DNA of 64,000 bases from Paenibacillus elgii NBRC 100335 (GTDB taxonomy: Bacteria; Bacillota; Bacilli; Paenibacillales; NBRC-103111), in contig NZ_BIMB01000002.1 in assembly GCF_004000865.1 (NCBI RefSeq), forward strand, positions 1 to 64,000, given 5' to 3'. Positions 16,000 to 25,415 of the stretch are shown here, piece after piece (positions within the stretch are counted from its first letter, which is position 1; every line of letters begins with the position of its first letter). The notes under the pieces are model-generated. The model made no database searches. It saw only the letters and a program-made list of their open reading frames with translations, and was not told the origin of the DNA. The translations under genes were made by a program, and so were the position numbers.

Positions 16000-16807
16000 G
16001 AAAATTTTTAATTACCAGGTCATGTCCCGCCTCCACGAAACGGGTACGCTCGCCGTCACCTCCCACGAACGGACATGGCTTAAGGCGATGCTGGAGCATC
16101 CAGCGTCGGAGCAAGCTTTTACTCCCGAGACGCTGGAGAAGCTGCAAAGCATGCTTGAAGGCGACCCAGCGTTGGAGATGAAGGAAGGCTTCGGGGAAAA
16201 AGCCAAAAGCCGGGAACAGCAGGTCTATCATCCGCTTTTGCGCCCCTTGCGGCGGCTCATGGCGAGGAAGAGCGGTATACTCATCAACCACCGGATCAGA
16301 GACGGGCGGATGTTCGAGGAGCAGCCGGGCTTTCCGTTCAAGCTGGAATATTCGATGGTCAAACGGGAATGGTACTTGATCTGGTATCATCTCCGGCATC
16401 GGGCGTTGATGAATACGAGGCTGCAGCATATTGTGGAGCTTGCGGAGCAACCGGTTTCCGGGGAGGAGGTTGCGGCTATCGAAGCGGACATCAACCGCAT
16501 GCTGGAAGGCCGGAAGGAATCGACGGTCATCGAGGTGGTGCGCGAGTATAACAACGAGCTGTCCCGCATCCTGTACGCCTTCTCGTGCTTCGAAAAGCAG
16601 GTCGGGTACGACGACGCGGCGGACCGTTACATAATTCGGCTGACGTTCCTCGGGGATGAGAGCGAATATATTTTGTCCAAGCTGCGCTTTCTCGGCAAGC
16701 GGGTTCGGGTTGTTGAAGGCGACAAGCTCAAGCGGCGCATGCGAGAATCGGCAGCCAAGGCGCTGAGCCGGTATGGGGTAACGGAGGAGCAGCAGGTTGC
16801 ACCGTAA
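15986..16807 (+). CDS. WYL-domain protein 2
   Basis: A 273-residue partner of the preceding regulator. A WYL-type core lies at about residues 90-150 (ILINHRIRDGRMF, KREWYLIWYH). A helical middle and a C-terminal WYL-extension-like segment (YIIRLTFLGDESEYILSKLRFLGKRVRVV) follow. No clear N-terminal DNA-binding domain is visible, so it may act as a heteromeric partner of WYL protein 1. Its ATG lies inside the end of the first gene (14-base overlap) with GGAAGGAG 13 bases upstream, indicating translational coupling. Confidence 0.82.
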   Translation: MNPFEKIFNYQVMSRLHETGTLAVTSHERTWLKAMLEHPASEQAFTPETLEKLQSMLEGDPALEMKEGFGEKAKSREQQVYHPLLRPLRRLMARKSGILINHRIRDGRMFEEQPGFPFKLEYSMVKREWYLIWYHLRHRALMNTRLQHIVELAEQPVSGEEVAAIEADINRMLEGRKESTVIEVVREYNNELSRILYAFSCFEKQVGYDDAADRYIIRLTFLGDESEYILSKLRFLGKRVRVVEGDKLKRRMRESAAKALSRYGVTEEQQVAP

Positions 16808-16816
16808 ACGGCGGCA

Positions 16817-16852
16817 GACCGGGTCTTGCTCGGGCCTCGGCCCGAGCCGGTC
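16817..16852 (+). terminator. strong nested hairpin after the WYL genes
   Basis: Ten bases after the WYL2 stop, GACCGG and CCGGTC enclose a 7-bp CTCGGGC/GCCCGAG hairpin with a CTCG loop. There is no T-run, so termination would be weak or factor-assisted. Confidence 0.5.
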
Positions 16853-17237
16853 GGCAGCATAGTGACGCCACTGTTAGGATGACGCGTCGGGCGTCGGATT
16901 GATCTGTCGGGAAATCGAGGGACATCCTTGTGAGGCCGGAGGACGCTAGAGCGCTGGTGAGTTGGATGACGCCTGAGGAGCTCTCGATGATGCTGGATGG
17001 CTCCAGGCTCTATTGATGCGCTAGACGCCAGACGGATACTTTTGATACGCTCCACGATACTCTATATGCCCGATGACAACATCTCTACAATGCTGCTATG
17101 TGGCGCTCGATGACACTTCACGCTGTGACACTCAATGTGCACTTGGAAGTGCCTTTCAACTCACAGTGCTCGATTACGTCCGATGGAAACCTACTCCATG
17201 CGGCAATCCTTATCTCAGTAGCGACCTTCGCAAAACC

Positions 17238-17435
17238 AATAGAGGAACTCAGATGCGTTAAGATACTTCCAATAGCCCTATTCTGAAAAATAGAGGAACT
17301 CAGGTGCGCAATTATCCCGCCTCGACAACATAATCCGGCCAATCCTGAATCATTCGCCAGAATAAAGGCACCAAGTTCCTTTATCGCCCCCGGTAACGAG
17401 CAAAACAGTCAAATAGCGAACGTCAGTTCCTCTAT
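17238..17435. repeat. cluster of four copies of a short GTTCCTCTAT repeat
   Basis: The 870-base gene-free stretch from 16853 to 17721 holds no convincing coding frame. Within it AATAGAGGAACTCAGATGCG (17238-17257) recurs at 17289-17308 with one change. The inverse orientation appears as CAGTTCCTCTAT (17424-17435) and AAGTTCCTTTAT (17373-17384). The two orientations face each other, so transcripts could fold. It looks like a dispersed intergenic repeat of the genus; I could not check copy number. Confidence 0.55.
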
Positions 17436-17721
17436 CTTCGGAAGTCTCTCCCTGCGATCCGCCATCCAAGACCCATCATCCAAGAGAAATCAAAGCCGCA
17501 CAGGGCTTAACAAACCGCATACAGCAGCGCAGCGCCAAACGCAAGCTAGGGATTCGCATACACCAAATCCGAATCCCAAGCCCGCCGCCTTAACGACCTT
17601 GCCTGCGAACGATATCTACAGCGGCCAATTGCGAAATGGAACAAAAGCTCCGCTCAACAGCATCACGGCAAGTCGTGCAACGCTCATAACTAAACGAACC
17701 GAAAAAAAAGGAGGTGTCCTT

Positions 17722-17919
17722 ATGTACGCAATTCATTGGCCTAATGCGATTTTGTTCGCTATTCTTTTCCTGGCCTTTCCGATCTATGTCGTTTACCGGC
17801 TGCAAACGATCTCCCGCAAGCTCTCCCGTATCGAACAGCAGCTTCTCGACCAGAAGCGGGCGGAGCTCAAGGCGGACAACGCCCGCATCGCAAAATCGCA
17901 AGAGCCCCCCACCGCCTAA
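17722..17919 (+). CDS. small single-pass membrane protein
   Basis: A 65-residue protein with one membrane segment (about residues 8-26, AILFAILFLAFPIYVVY). A charged amphipathic tail with coiled-coil character (SRKLSRIEQQLLDQKRAEL) follows. AAGGAGG lies seven bases before the ATG, which makes a real gene likely despite its size. Function unknown. Confidence 0.7.
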   Translation: MYAIHWPNAILFAILFLAFPIYVVYRLQTISRKLSRIEQQLLDQKRAELKADNARIAKSQEPPTA

Positions 17920-17986
17920 GACTGTTTTGGCAACAGCCCTTAAGCGACGGGGAGCTCAGCGCATGCCTCCCGGTAAAACCGACGAC

Positions 17987-19246
17987 TTATGTCGCCGCTA
18001 TAACCTGCTTATAGTAATCGTCGATGAGAACGGCCTTGCCGCCGTTCAAGCGGGACTCCTCGGCCGCGAAAGCCATCAAATGGCTGCGCACAGAAGCGCT
18101 GGCCGAGGTCAGGCTTTCCCCGCCGGCATTGCTCCGCACCTCGTGCAGGAAGCTGCGCACGATGCCGCTATCTCCGCCGCCATGGCCGCTCACCTGCGGC
18201 GGAATCTCGATCTCCGTCTTCTGGTGCGTCAGAAAATCCATCAGCGTAATGGTGCTCTCTTCCCCGCGAAGCTCGCCGCGCGTGCCCATGATCTGGATGC
18301 GGCGCTCCTGCTCCCGCGTGAAGCCGCTCATGCTGAACATCGCCGTAGCTCCGCTCGCGAATTCCATGTTGACGACCTGATGATCGACCACGTTGTTGTC
18401 GCACTTGTAGACGCAGCGGCCGTACGGCGACTCGCGCAGGCCCTTCACGATGTTCTCCCGCGTCAGCTCCTCCGTATAATGGCGCGCCCAGGCTTTGCCT
18501 TCGCCCAGGTAGAACCGGGGGGCGGAGTACGGACATTCCGCCTCCACCGCGCATCCGTCGATACAGTACTCCGTCGATCCGGCCGGCGCGTTCCCCGAAT
18601 GAAAATGCATCAGCGAGCCGAACGAGCTGACCTTCACGCAGGGCTGGTCCATCAGCCATGACAGCACATCCATGTCATGACAAGATTTTGCAAGAATCAT
18701 CGGACTGGATTTGTCCGAGTTGTTCCAATTGCCGCGGACGAAGCTGTGGGCGATGTGCCAATAGCCGACATTTTCGTTCAACTGAATCGACACGACCTCG
18801 CCGATGCGGCCTTCCGCGATGATCTTTTTCAGCGTGGCCCAGAACGGCGTGTAGCGCAGCACATGGCAGATCGTCAGCAGCCGGTTGTTCGCCAAGGCCC
18901 TCTGTTCCATCTCCACGCATTCGCGCGGATCCGGGGACATCGGCTTTTCGAGCAGCACGTGGTATTTGAGATCCAACGCCTGCAGCGTCGGTTCGTAGTG
19001 CATCCGGTCCTGGGTGCAGATCATGGCGATATCGGCCATCTGTGGACGGCTGAGCAGCTCCTCCCACGTCTCGAAGCAGTTTTCCCGGGAAATACCGTGC
19101 TCGGCTGCGAACTTATCCCGGCGCTCGGCGCTAGGCTCCGCAACGGCAACGAACTTCAATTCATGCGGACAATCAAGCGCGTATCGCGCATAGCCACCGG
19201 CCCCTCTTGCTCCGGCTCCGATCAAGACGGCTGTCATTGGTTTCAT
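17987..19246 (-). CDS. Gfo/Idh/MocA family oxidoreductase
   Basis: A 419-residue NAD(P)-dependent oxidoreductase. The Rossmann motif GAGARGAGGYARYAL (about residues 10-24) and the conserved EKP (residues 100-102) that begins the substrate domain are both present. The family oxidises or isomerises sugars and inositols. It is the last gene after a carbohydrate ABC transporter set on the same strand, so it probably acts on the imported sugar or a derivative. The short gap from the lipoprotein gene supports one operon. Confidence 0.9.
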   Translation of the reverse strand: MKPMTAVLIGAGARGAGGYARYALDCPHELKFVAVAEPSAERRDKFAAEHGISRENCFETWEELLSRPQMADIAMICTQDRMHYEPTLQALDLKYHVLLEKPMSPDPRECVEMEQRALANNRLLTICHVLRYTPFWATLKKIIAEGRIGEVVSIQLNENVGYWHIAHSFVRGNWNNSDKSSPMILAKSCHDMDVLSWLMDQPCVKVSSFGSLMHFHSGNAPAGSTEYCIDGCAVEAECPYSAPRFYLGEGKAWARHYTEELTRENIVKGLRESPYGRCVYKCDNNVVDHQVVNMEFASGATAMFSMSGFTREQERRIQIMGTRGELRGEESTITLMDFLTHQKTEIEIPPQVSGHGGGDSGIVRSFLHEVRSNAGGESLTSASASVRSHLMAFAAEESRLNGGKAVLIDDYYKQVIAAT

Positions 19247-19297
19247 GCTCTCGGGCTCCTTTTTCCGGATATCGTACTCTTCAGCCGGCCTTAAACC

Positions 19298-20866
19298 TTA
19301 CTGCCAGCCAACTTTGGCGTTGTTGTCCTTGATCAGCTTGTTCACTTCGTCGACGACTTCCTTGCCGCCCTTCGCCATAAATTCGTCTACCATCTTATCC
19401 CAATCGGAAAATGGCCGCTGGCCGACGATCATTTTCGTTTTCTCGTCGTTCAGGAACTGGGACAGCTCGGTCCATTTCGTGTTATATAGTGGCGATTGAA
19501 CGGCCATCACGGGACTGAGATAAATTTTCGACGTCTTGAGATACGAGACCACCGATTCGTTAAACTGCTTTTCGAGCGGCGACTTCGAGCCCTTGATGAA
19601 CACTTCCAGGTCTTGGTCGTTCGGCGCCCAGCCTTCGGTGTTGATGTATGCGCTCGGCGCGACGTTAGAACGGTTTTCCTTAACTGGAATCGGCACGCCG
19701 TCTTCCATTTTGTAGCCTTTGCCTTCTTTACCGTTCAGCCAATCGTACTTTTCGTTCTTCGCATTACGCTGGTCCGCCGGGGTGAATTCACGGAAATAGT
19801 CCATGATTTCAAGAATGCGCTGCACTTTCTCCGGATCGTTCTTCAGCTTGGCGCTCAGCAGATACATTTTGTAGTACCCGGCCAGCGAGCGGATACCTTG
19901 CGTACCGTCCGGCGCTTTAAAGGCGGGCAGCGGCGCAAGCACGGCATTCGGCGCGTTCTCGGCCAGCGTCTTGTAGTTGATCAGATTGCCGCCAGGCTCC
20001 TCGTACCAGATCCCGACTTTTCCGGCGTTAAACGCCTTGAACACGTCGTTGTAATTCGTAACCGCCCAGTCTTTCTTGATCGCGCCTTCCTTGTACAGGT
20101 CCGCCAGGAACTTGACGACTTCCTTGCTGCCTTCGCCGATGTCGGGGATGTACTGTCCGTTCTTGTCCTTTTCGTACCAAGCGCCGTAATACGGGCTGAA
20201 CGTAGGGCTGTAGTAAATGTTTTTGGCCAACCCGAGGCCGATCGTGTCGTCCTTGCCGTTGCCGTCCGGGTCCTGCTTGGCGAACGCGATGGCGACTTTT
20301 TTCAACTCCTCGTAATTCGTCGGCATCGGCAGTCCCAGTTTATCGAGCCAATCTTTGCGGATGACCGGCTTTTTGCCGCCCTTGGCGTTGAAGAAGTATG
20401 GAACCGCATACACTTTGCCGTTCACCTTGAGCATATCCCAGACGTTGGAAGGCACCGGCTTGAACGAGTTATATTTGACGAGATAGTCGTTCAGCGGGAG
20501 AAAAGCACCCTGCTTCGCCCATTTCATATAATTGGCATCCACCAGCTCCATGCCAATGACGTCCGGAATATCGCCGGAAGCCATCGTGACGCTGAGCTTC
20601 TCATCATACGTGTCCCAAGGGACATACTGCGGCTTGAAGTCTACGTTGAACTTCTCGTTGATCGCTTTGACCGCTTCGCTGTCCGGCCCGGGCACCGGAT
20701 TTTCCCACGTGCCGGAAAACCAGGTGATCGTTATCTTTTTATTTTTGGCGTCCGCGCTGCCTTTGCCGGCGTCCGCCGCACCCGAATTCGCTCCTCCGGA
20801 GCAAGCTGTCATACTGCCCGCTACGGCGAGCGAAAGCAGAACGGAAACAGACCGTTTCATTGTCAT
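19298..20866 (-). CDS. extracellular solute-binding lipoprotein of a carbohydrate ABC transporter (LplA-like)
   Basis: A 522-residue family 1 solute-binding protein. It begins with a lipoprotein signal (basic MTMKRS, hydrophobic core, then SMTAC with acylated Cys22). A Gly/Ala/Lys linker and a domain with the ITWFSGTWENP start and DVIGMELVDANYMKW block follow. The length of about 520 matches the LplA group used for complex sugars in Paenibacillus. GGAGG lies ten bases upstream of the first ATG. Two permease genes precede it. No ATPase gene is nearby, so a shared MsmX-like ATPase is expected. Confidence 0.92.
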   Translation of the reverse strand: MTMKRSVSVLLSLAVAGSMTACSGGANSGAADAGKGSADAKNKKITITWFSGTWENPVPGPDSEAVKAINEKFNVDFKPQYVPWDTYDEKLSVTMASGDIPDVIGMELVDANYMKWAKQGAFLPLNDYLVKYNSFKPVPSNVWDMLKVNGKVYAVPYFFNAKGGKKPVIRKDWLDKLGLPMPTNYEELKKVAIAFAKQDPDGNGKDDTIGLGLAKNIYYSPTFSPYYGAWYEKDKNGQYIPDIGEGSKEVVKFLADLYKEGAIKKDWAVTNYNDVFKAFNAGKVGIWYEEPGGNLINYKTLAENAPNAVLAPLPAFKAPDGTQGIRSLAGYYKMYLLSAKLKNDPEKVQRILEIMDYFREFTPADQRNAKNEKYDWLNGKEGKGYKMEDGVPIPVKENRSNVAPSAYINTEGWAPNDQDLEVFIKGSKSPLEKQFNESVVSYLKTSKIYLSPVMAVQSPLYNTKWTELSQFLNDEKTKMIVGQRPFSDWDKMVDEFMAKGGKEVVDEVNKLIKDNNAKVGWQ

Positions 20867-20930
20867 GGATGCATATCCTCCTTAAGGTGTAAATGCTATG
20901 GTACATCAGTCAAACCGAATAGCCAACCCC

Positions 20931-21815
20931 CTAGCCTTTGACCGAGCCCAACATCACCCCTTTCGCAAAATGCTTTTGCAGAAACGGATATAGCACGAGA
21001 ATCGGGATCGTCGACACCAGAATCGCCGCCATGCCAATTGTTTCCGCGGGTGGAACCTGCAGCCCCCGGGCCGCCTGCACCCCTTCGGACAAAATATTGC
21101 CCGCCTGGCTCAAAATCACGATCTGACGCAGCATAACCTGCACCGTCCATTTGGCCGGATCGTTCAAGTACAGCAGTGCCGAGAAATACGTGTTCCAATG
21201 AGCCACGGCCGAGAACAGCCCGAAGGCAGCCAGCGCCGGCTTGGAAAGCGGAAGAATGATACGGGCGTAAATTTGCAGGTCGTTGGCCCCGTCGATCAGG
21301 GCCGACTCCGTCAGCTCGTGCGGAATATTGAGAAAAAACTGCCGCATGACGATCAGGTTGTACGAGTTGATGGCGACGGGAAGAATTAACGCCCAGTACG
21401 AGTTGATCAGGCCGGTGGCGCTGACGATCATATACGTCGGGATAATGCCCGCCCCGAAGACGAACGTGAACAGGACAAGGAACAGAAACACCCGTTTGCC
21501 GAGAATGTTGCGCGACAAGGCGTACGCCATCATCGAGGTCAGCAGCAGATTGACGAACGTGCCCACGACGGTGACGAAGATAGTCACGCCAAGCGAACGC
21601 ACGAACGAATCCGATTGAAAAATATAAGCGTACGCATCGAGCACAAAGCTTGTCGGAACGAGCAGCAGCTCGGTCTTCACGTACTCCGAATAGGAAGTAA
21701 ACGACACGATAGTCATATAGTAGAACGGGAACAGCATCAGCAGGGCGATGATCACCAGGAGCACCCCGTTGACGGCCCCCAACGCTTTTTCCTGCCATGT
21801 GCGATTACGAATCAT
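20931..21815 (-). CDS. carbohydrate ABC transporter permease (LplC/YtcP-like)
   Basis: A 294-residue inner-membrane permease with six predicted helices. The cytoplasmic EAA loop is visible as ELTESALIDGANDLQIYARI followed by ILPLSKPALA. It ends with the family-typical FAKGVMLGSVKG. It is the second permease of the pair and would bind the shared ATPase through the EAA loop. Gene order is LplB-like permease, this gene, then the binding lipoprotein. Confidence 0.93.
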   Translation of the reverse strand: MIRNRTWQEKALGAVNGVLLVIIALLMLFPFYYMTIVSFTSYSEYVKTELLLVPTSFVLDAYAYIFQSDSFVRSLGVTIFVTVVGTFVNLLLTSMMAYALSRNILGKRVFLFLVLFTFVFGAGIIPTYMIVSATGLINSYWALILPVAINSYNLIVMRQFFLNIPHELTESALIDGANDLQIYARIILPLSKPALAAFGLFSAVAHWNTYFSALLYLNDPAKWTVQVMLRQIVILSQAGNILSEGVQAARGLQVPPAETIGMAAILVSTIPILVLYPFLQKHFAKGVMLGSVKG

Positions 21816-21863
21816 AGCGTTTGCACCTCCGTATCTTGCTTTATGCCACAGCCGCGGGTAAGA

Positions 21864-22853
21864 TTAGAACACGCCTTCTTCGCCGAAGCGTTTTGCCAGA
21901 CGGTTCGCCCCGATAATCAGCAGCAGGCCGACGAGCGATTTGAACAAACCGACCGCGGTGGCGAAGCTGTAGTCGGATTCGGTCAGACCCTTGACGTACA
22001 CATACGTGTCGAGCACGTCGCCCACCGATTTGTTGAACGGGTTGAGCATCAGGAAAATCTGTTCGAAGCCCGAATCGAGCACGCTGCCGAGCCGCAAAAT
22101 AAGCAAAATCACAATCGTGCTGCGAATCGCAGGCAGCGTAATATGCCAGATTTGCCGCCAGCGATTGGCTCCGTCGATGACGGCCGCTTCGTACTGGCTC
22201 GGATCTACGGCGGCCAGCGCTGCGAGGAAGAGGATCGTGCCCCAGCCGGATTCCTTCCAGATCACTTCGAGCACGACGAGAGGCATGAACCAGCCCGGCT
22301 CTTGCAGGAAGGCAACGGGTCCGATACCGAACAATACGTGCAGCAGCTTGTTCACCAGGCCTTCGGACTGGAGGAACACCGTGACCATGCCGATCACGAC
22401 GACCCAAGAAATGAAGTGCGGCAGGTAGACGATCGATTGAATGAGGCGCTTGAACCATTCGCGACGCACCTCGTTGAGCATCACGGCGAGCACGATCGGT
22501 ACCGGAAAGGCGAAGGCGATTTGCAGCAAGGACAAGTACAGCGTGTTCCAGAGCACCCGGAGAACTTCCTTGTCCTGGAAGATGCGCTCAAAGTGCTTCA
22601 ATCCGACCCACTCGCTATCCCAGAAGCCTTGAAACGCGCTATAATCTTGAAAAGCCATCATATTACCGGCCATGGGCAAGTACTTGTAAACGATAAAGTA
22701 CACCAGGCCCGGAAACAGCAGCAGATACAAGTAACGCTCTTTCCACATCCGGGTCAACAGCAGTTGCCGGCGCGAGCTGCCGGATACGGACTCCGCTATC
22801 ATGCGGGAAGGGCCCGGATCGGGCGATGCCTTGGCTGTGAATTCCGTTTCCAT
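21864..22853 (-). CDS. ABC transporter permease (LplB-like)
   Basis: A 329-residue permease and first gene of the transporter operon. A cytoplasmic N-terminal stretch precedes six helices. The EAA loop reads DPSQYEAAVIDGANRWRQIWHI then TLPAIRSTI. It starts about 260 bases from the divergent AraC regulator, and a cre-like site sits in between. The substrate is probably an oligosaccharide, judged only by family. Confidence 0.93.
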   Translation of the reverse strand: METEFTAKASPDPGPSRMIAESVSGSSRRQLLLTRMWKERYLYLLLFPGLVYFIVYKYLPMAGNMMAFQDYSAFQGFWDSEWVGLKHFERIFQDKEVLRVLWNTLYLSLLQIAFAFPVPIVLAVMLNEVRREWFKRLIQSIVYLPHFISWVVVIGMVTVFLQSEGLVNKLLHVLFGIGPVAFLQEPGWFMPLVVLEVIWKESGWGTILFLAALAAVDPSQYEAAVIDGANRWRQIWHITLPAIRSTIVILLILRLGSVLDSGFEQIFLMLNPFNKSVGDVLDTYVYVKGLTESDYSFATAVGLFKSLVGLLLIIGANRLAKRFGEEGVF

Positions 22854-22910
22854 AAGAAAACTCCTTTCTCGGTTTCATTGGGACTTGCGGCAGGTTCGCA
22901 CCCCTTATCT

Positions 22911-22924
22911 TGGAACCGCTTCCA
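22911..22924 (-). promoter_or_regulatory. cre-like catabolite control site
   Basis: Read on the minus strand, TGGAAGCGGTTCCA fits the relaxed CcpA consensus TGNAANCGNTNNCA and is a near-perfect palindrome. It lies about 60 bases upstream of the transporter operon, which suits carbon catabolite repression. Confidence 0.5.
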
Positions 22925-23113
22925 GTCTATTTTGAGACTTAAGGGCCGCCCCCATCCCGGGGCTGTAATGTTATAATATAGGGAGAACTCGTCTCCGAAA
23001 ACCGTCGCTATTGCCGTTTTATCACAGTTTTCGGGATTTCCGTAAATCCGTGAAGCATTCGAAAAACAGACATATTTGCATCCGAGCCACTGCACGAAGG
23101 GAGTAAACCGCCT

Positions 23114-25345
23114 TTGCCAAGCATCCTCCGCATCAAAATGAAAGCGCGTTCCGTCTTTTTTAAGCTGCTGCTCAGCTTTCTCGGGGTGATCGTGCTTCTG
23201 GTCATCTTCGAGCTCCTGACCTATGGAGTTTTCCGGCAAAGCCTCCGCGATGAAATCATCAAATACAATACTGTCAATTTGACGAATACGACGAACGATT
23301 ACGAGAAGCATTTTGAGCTGCTGGAGAACACGATGCTGAGTTTGTACCTGAACCCCCGGCTGCAGGAGTTGAATAGCAAGCCGTATCTCGATTACGTGGC
23401 GGCCAACAAGGTGACGGACTATCTCAGCAATACCGTATCCAATCGGGCGCTGTACTTGAACAATTTGTTCATCTATGACGTCAAGCATTCGCTGATGCTG
23501 GAGAAATCGCGAGGCGCGAGCCCCGAATCCATGTTCACCGAATATTACGTCAATCCCGTTTACACTTACTCGTTCTGGAAAAAGCAATTCGAGCAAGCCA
23601 GCCCGATGACGATCTATCCGGCCGCTTCCTACCTGCGAAACGACTCGCCGGGCGATTCAACCGGTCCGGTCTGGCCCATGCTGGTCAAAAGCCGGTTTTA
23701 TCCGGATTTCATGATGCTGGCATTCGTCGATGCGGACCGCATGTTTCAAGCGTTCCACCGCTCGGTGAACGACAACTTTTACGTATTGGACGCAAGCGGC
23801 CGTCTGCTGTTCGCTTCGGGCTCCGCAGCCGATGAGCCCCTGCCCGCTCTGCCTCCGGGACAAGATTGGGTGAAGGCGGATAACCAGTACTTCTTCTACA
23901 CCACCGGACCGAAAACCGGATTCACCTATGTGAATCTCGTGCCGGACGGCCATATTTCGTCCCAATTGATCAAGCTGAATCTGACCTTCGTCGCCGTCCT
24001 GCTCGTCGCGATCGCGGCCAGCGTCACGATATCCGTCTTGTTCACTGTCCGGTTCAACAATCCGGTCCAGCGCATTGTCGACTCGATCAAAAGCTTGAAC
24101 GAGCAGGACACCGTACCCCGGCACGACAACGAATTCGAGCTCATCCGCGGCAATATCGGCTTTTTGCTCCAGCAGCGGCATTTGCGGCATCAGGATCTGG
24201 AGGAGAAGCATGCGCTGCTGCGCTATCACAGCTATATGAACAAGCTGAAAAAAATCCGCGGGCTGCCTGTCGCCGGTATGGAGCAGCTAAGCGAGCAAAA
24301 GCCGTTCCGGGTCGTTCTGTTCCATCTCTCGTTCAATCACCCGTTTCACACGGAGATTCAAGCGGAAGAGGAACGCGCCGCGTCGTATATTCGCGAATAT
24401 ATCAACCATGTCGTCACGAAGGATCTGGAAGGGTCGCTCACGTTCCAAATCGAGCGAAATCAGATTTTATCGATCATGCATCCGGAGCCGGGAGAGGAAG
24501 ACCGCTTGCGTACGACGCTGGATGATATCGTCGGCGTGCTGAGCACGGACAAAGCCTACTGTTTCCTCACCATTGCCGTCAGTCCGCTGCATGCGCATAC
24601 TGCAAGCCTGACCGACGCCTACGAAGAGGCGCTGGAGATAATCCGGCACCGGCCGTTCGACGACGAGACGGTCGTGCTCGAAGCACAGAACGTCCCGCAA
24701 GAGCCGTTCGTTGTGCCCGATGCGACGATGCAGGAGATTAAAGCGAATTTGCAGGCGGGGAACGCCGCGAACGTGCTGCAGACATTGCGGCGCCTCATGG
24801 CGCAGATGGAGAAAAGGAAGGCCGGCGCGCTCGCCTACCGCGAGTTTGCCCGCGAAATCACGCACAAAACGACCCGGCTGCTGCATGGCATGGGGCTGGA
24901 CAGCGGAAATTTAACGGACCATGAGCCGGAGCAGCTCCATACCGTCTCCAAGCTGAACCGTTATTTCGAAGCGATGATCAGCGAAGCCTGTCGGCGCGTC
25001 AACAATAAAAAAGAAGCCGCCGATCCGATTATTACCGGAGCGACCGCTTATGTGACGGAGCGATATACGGAAGATATTACGCTGGATCTCGTCGCCTCTT
25101 GGCTCAACATTACGGGAGGCTACTTATCCACTTACTTTAAAGAAAAAACGGGGATCAACTTCCTCGATTTCGTCAACGACGTGCGCATCGGCAAGGCGAA
25201 AGAGCTGCTGCGGCAGACCGATCTGCGCATTCAGGATGTCGCCGGGCAGGTTGGCTATCAGAACATGAACTCGTTCAACCGGATGTTCAAGAAGATTACC
25301 GGCGTTACGCCGAGCGAGTACCGGCGGTCAGGGACGCAGATGTAG
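23114..25345 (+). CDS. AraC family regulator with membrane sensor region (YesS-like)
   Basis: A 743-residue membrane-bound transcriptional regulator. One helix near residues 15-38 and another near 285-308 bracket an extracellular sensor region of about 250 residues. A HAMP-like stretch and a helical middle follow. The C-terminal AraC domain (about 640-740) carries two helix-turn-helix units (LDLVASWLNITGGYLSTYFK and DVAGQVGYQNMNSFNRMFKK). The TTG start follows GAAGGGAG; the next ATG lacks a binding site. Divergence from the sugar ABC operon indicates that it senses that sugar, directly or through the binding protein. Confidence 0.9.
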   Translation: MPSILRIKMKARSVFFKLLLSFLGVIVLLVIFELLTYGVFRQSLRDEIIKYNTVNLTNTTNDYEKHFELLENTMLSLYLNPRLQELNSKPYLDYVAANKVTDYLSNTVSNRALYLNNLFIYDVKHSLMLEKSRGASPESMFTEYYVNPVYTYSFWKKQFEQASPMTIYPAASYLRNDSPGDSTGPVWPMLVKSRFYPDFMMLAFVDADRMFQAFHRSVNDNFYVLDASGRLLFASGSAADEPLPALPPGQDWVKADNQYFFYTTGPKTGFTYVNLVPDGHISSQLIKLNLTFVAVLLVAIAASVTISVLFTVRFNNPVQRIVDSIKSLNEQDTVPRHDNEFELIRGNIGFLLQQRHLRHQDLEEKHALLRYHSYMNKLKKIRGLPVAGMEQLSEQKPFRVVLFHLSFNHPFHTEIQAEEERAASYIREYINHVVTKDLEGSLTFQIERNQILSIMHPEPGEEDRLRTTLDDIVGVLSTDKAYCFLTIAVSPLHAHTASLTDAYEEALEIIRHRPFDDETVVLEAQNVPQEPFVVPDATMQEIKANLQAGNAANVLQTLRRLMAQMEKRKAGALAYREFAREITHKTTRLLHGMGLDSGNLTDHEPEQLHTVSKLNRYFEAMISEACRRVNNKKEAADPIITGATAYVTERYTEDITLDLVASWLNITGGYLSTYFKEKTGINFLDFVNDVRIGKAKELLRQTDLRIQDVAGQVGYQNMNSFNRMFKKITGVTPSEYRRSGTQM

Positions 25346-25415
25346 GCGAGCCGGGGGTCCGGCCGCCTTCCGGGCAATGGCGCCCGCGAAAGCGGTCGGA
25401 TTCATGTTTTCTGTG

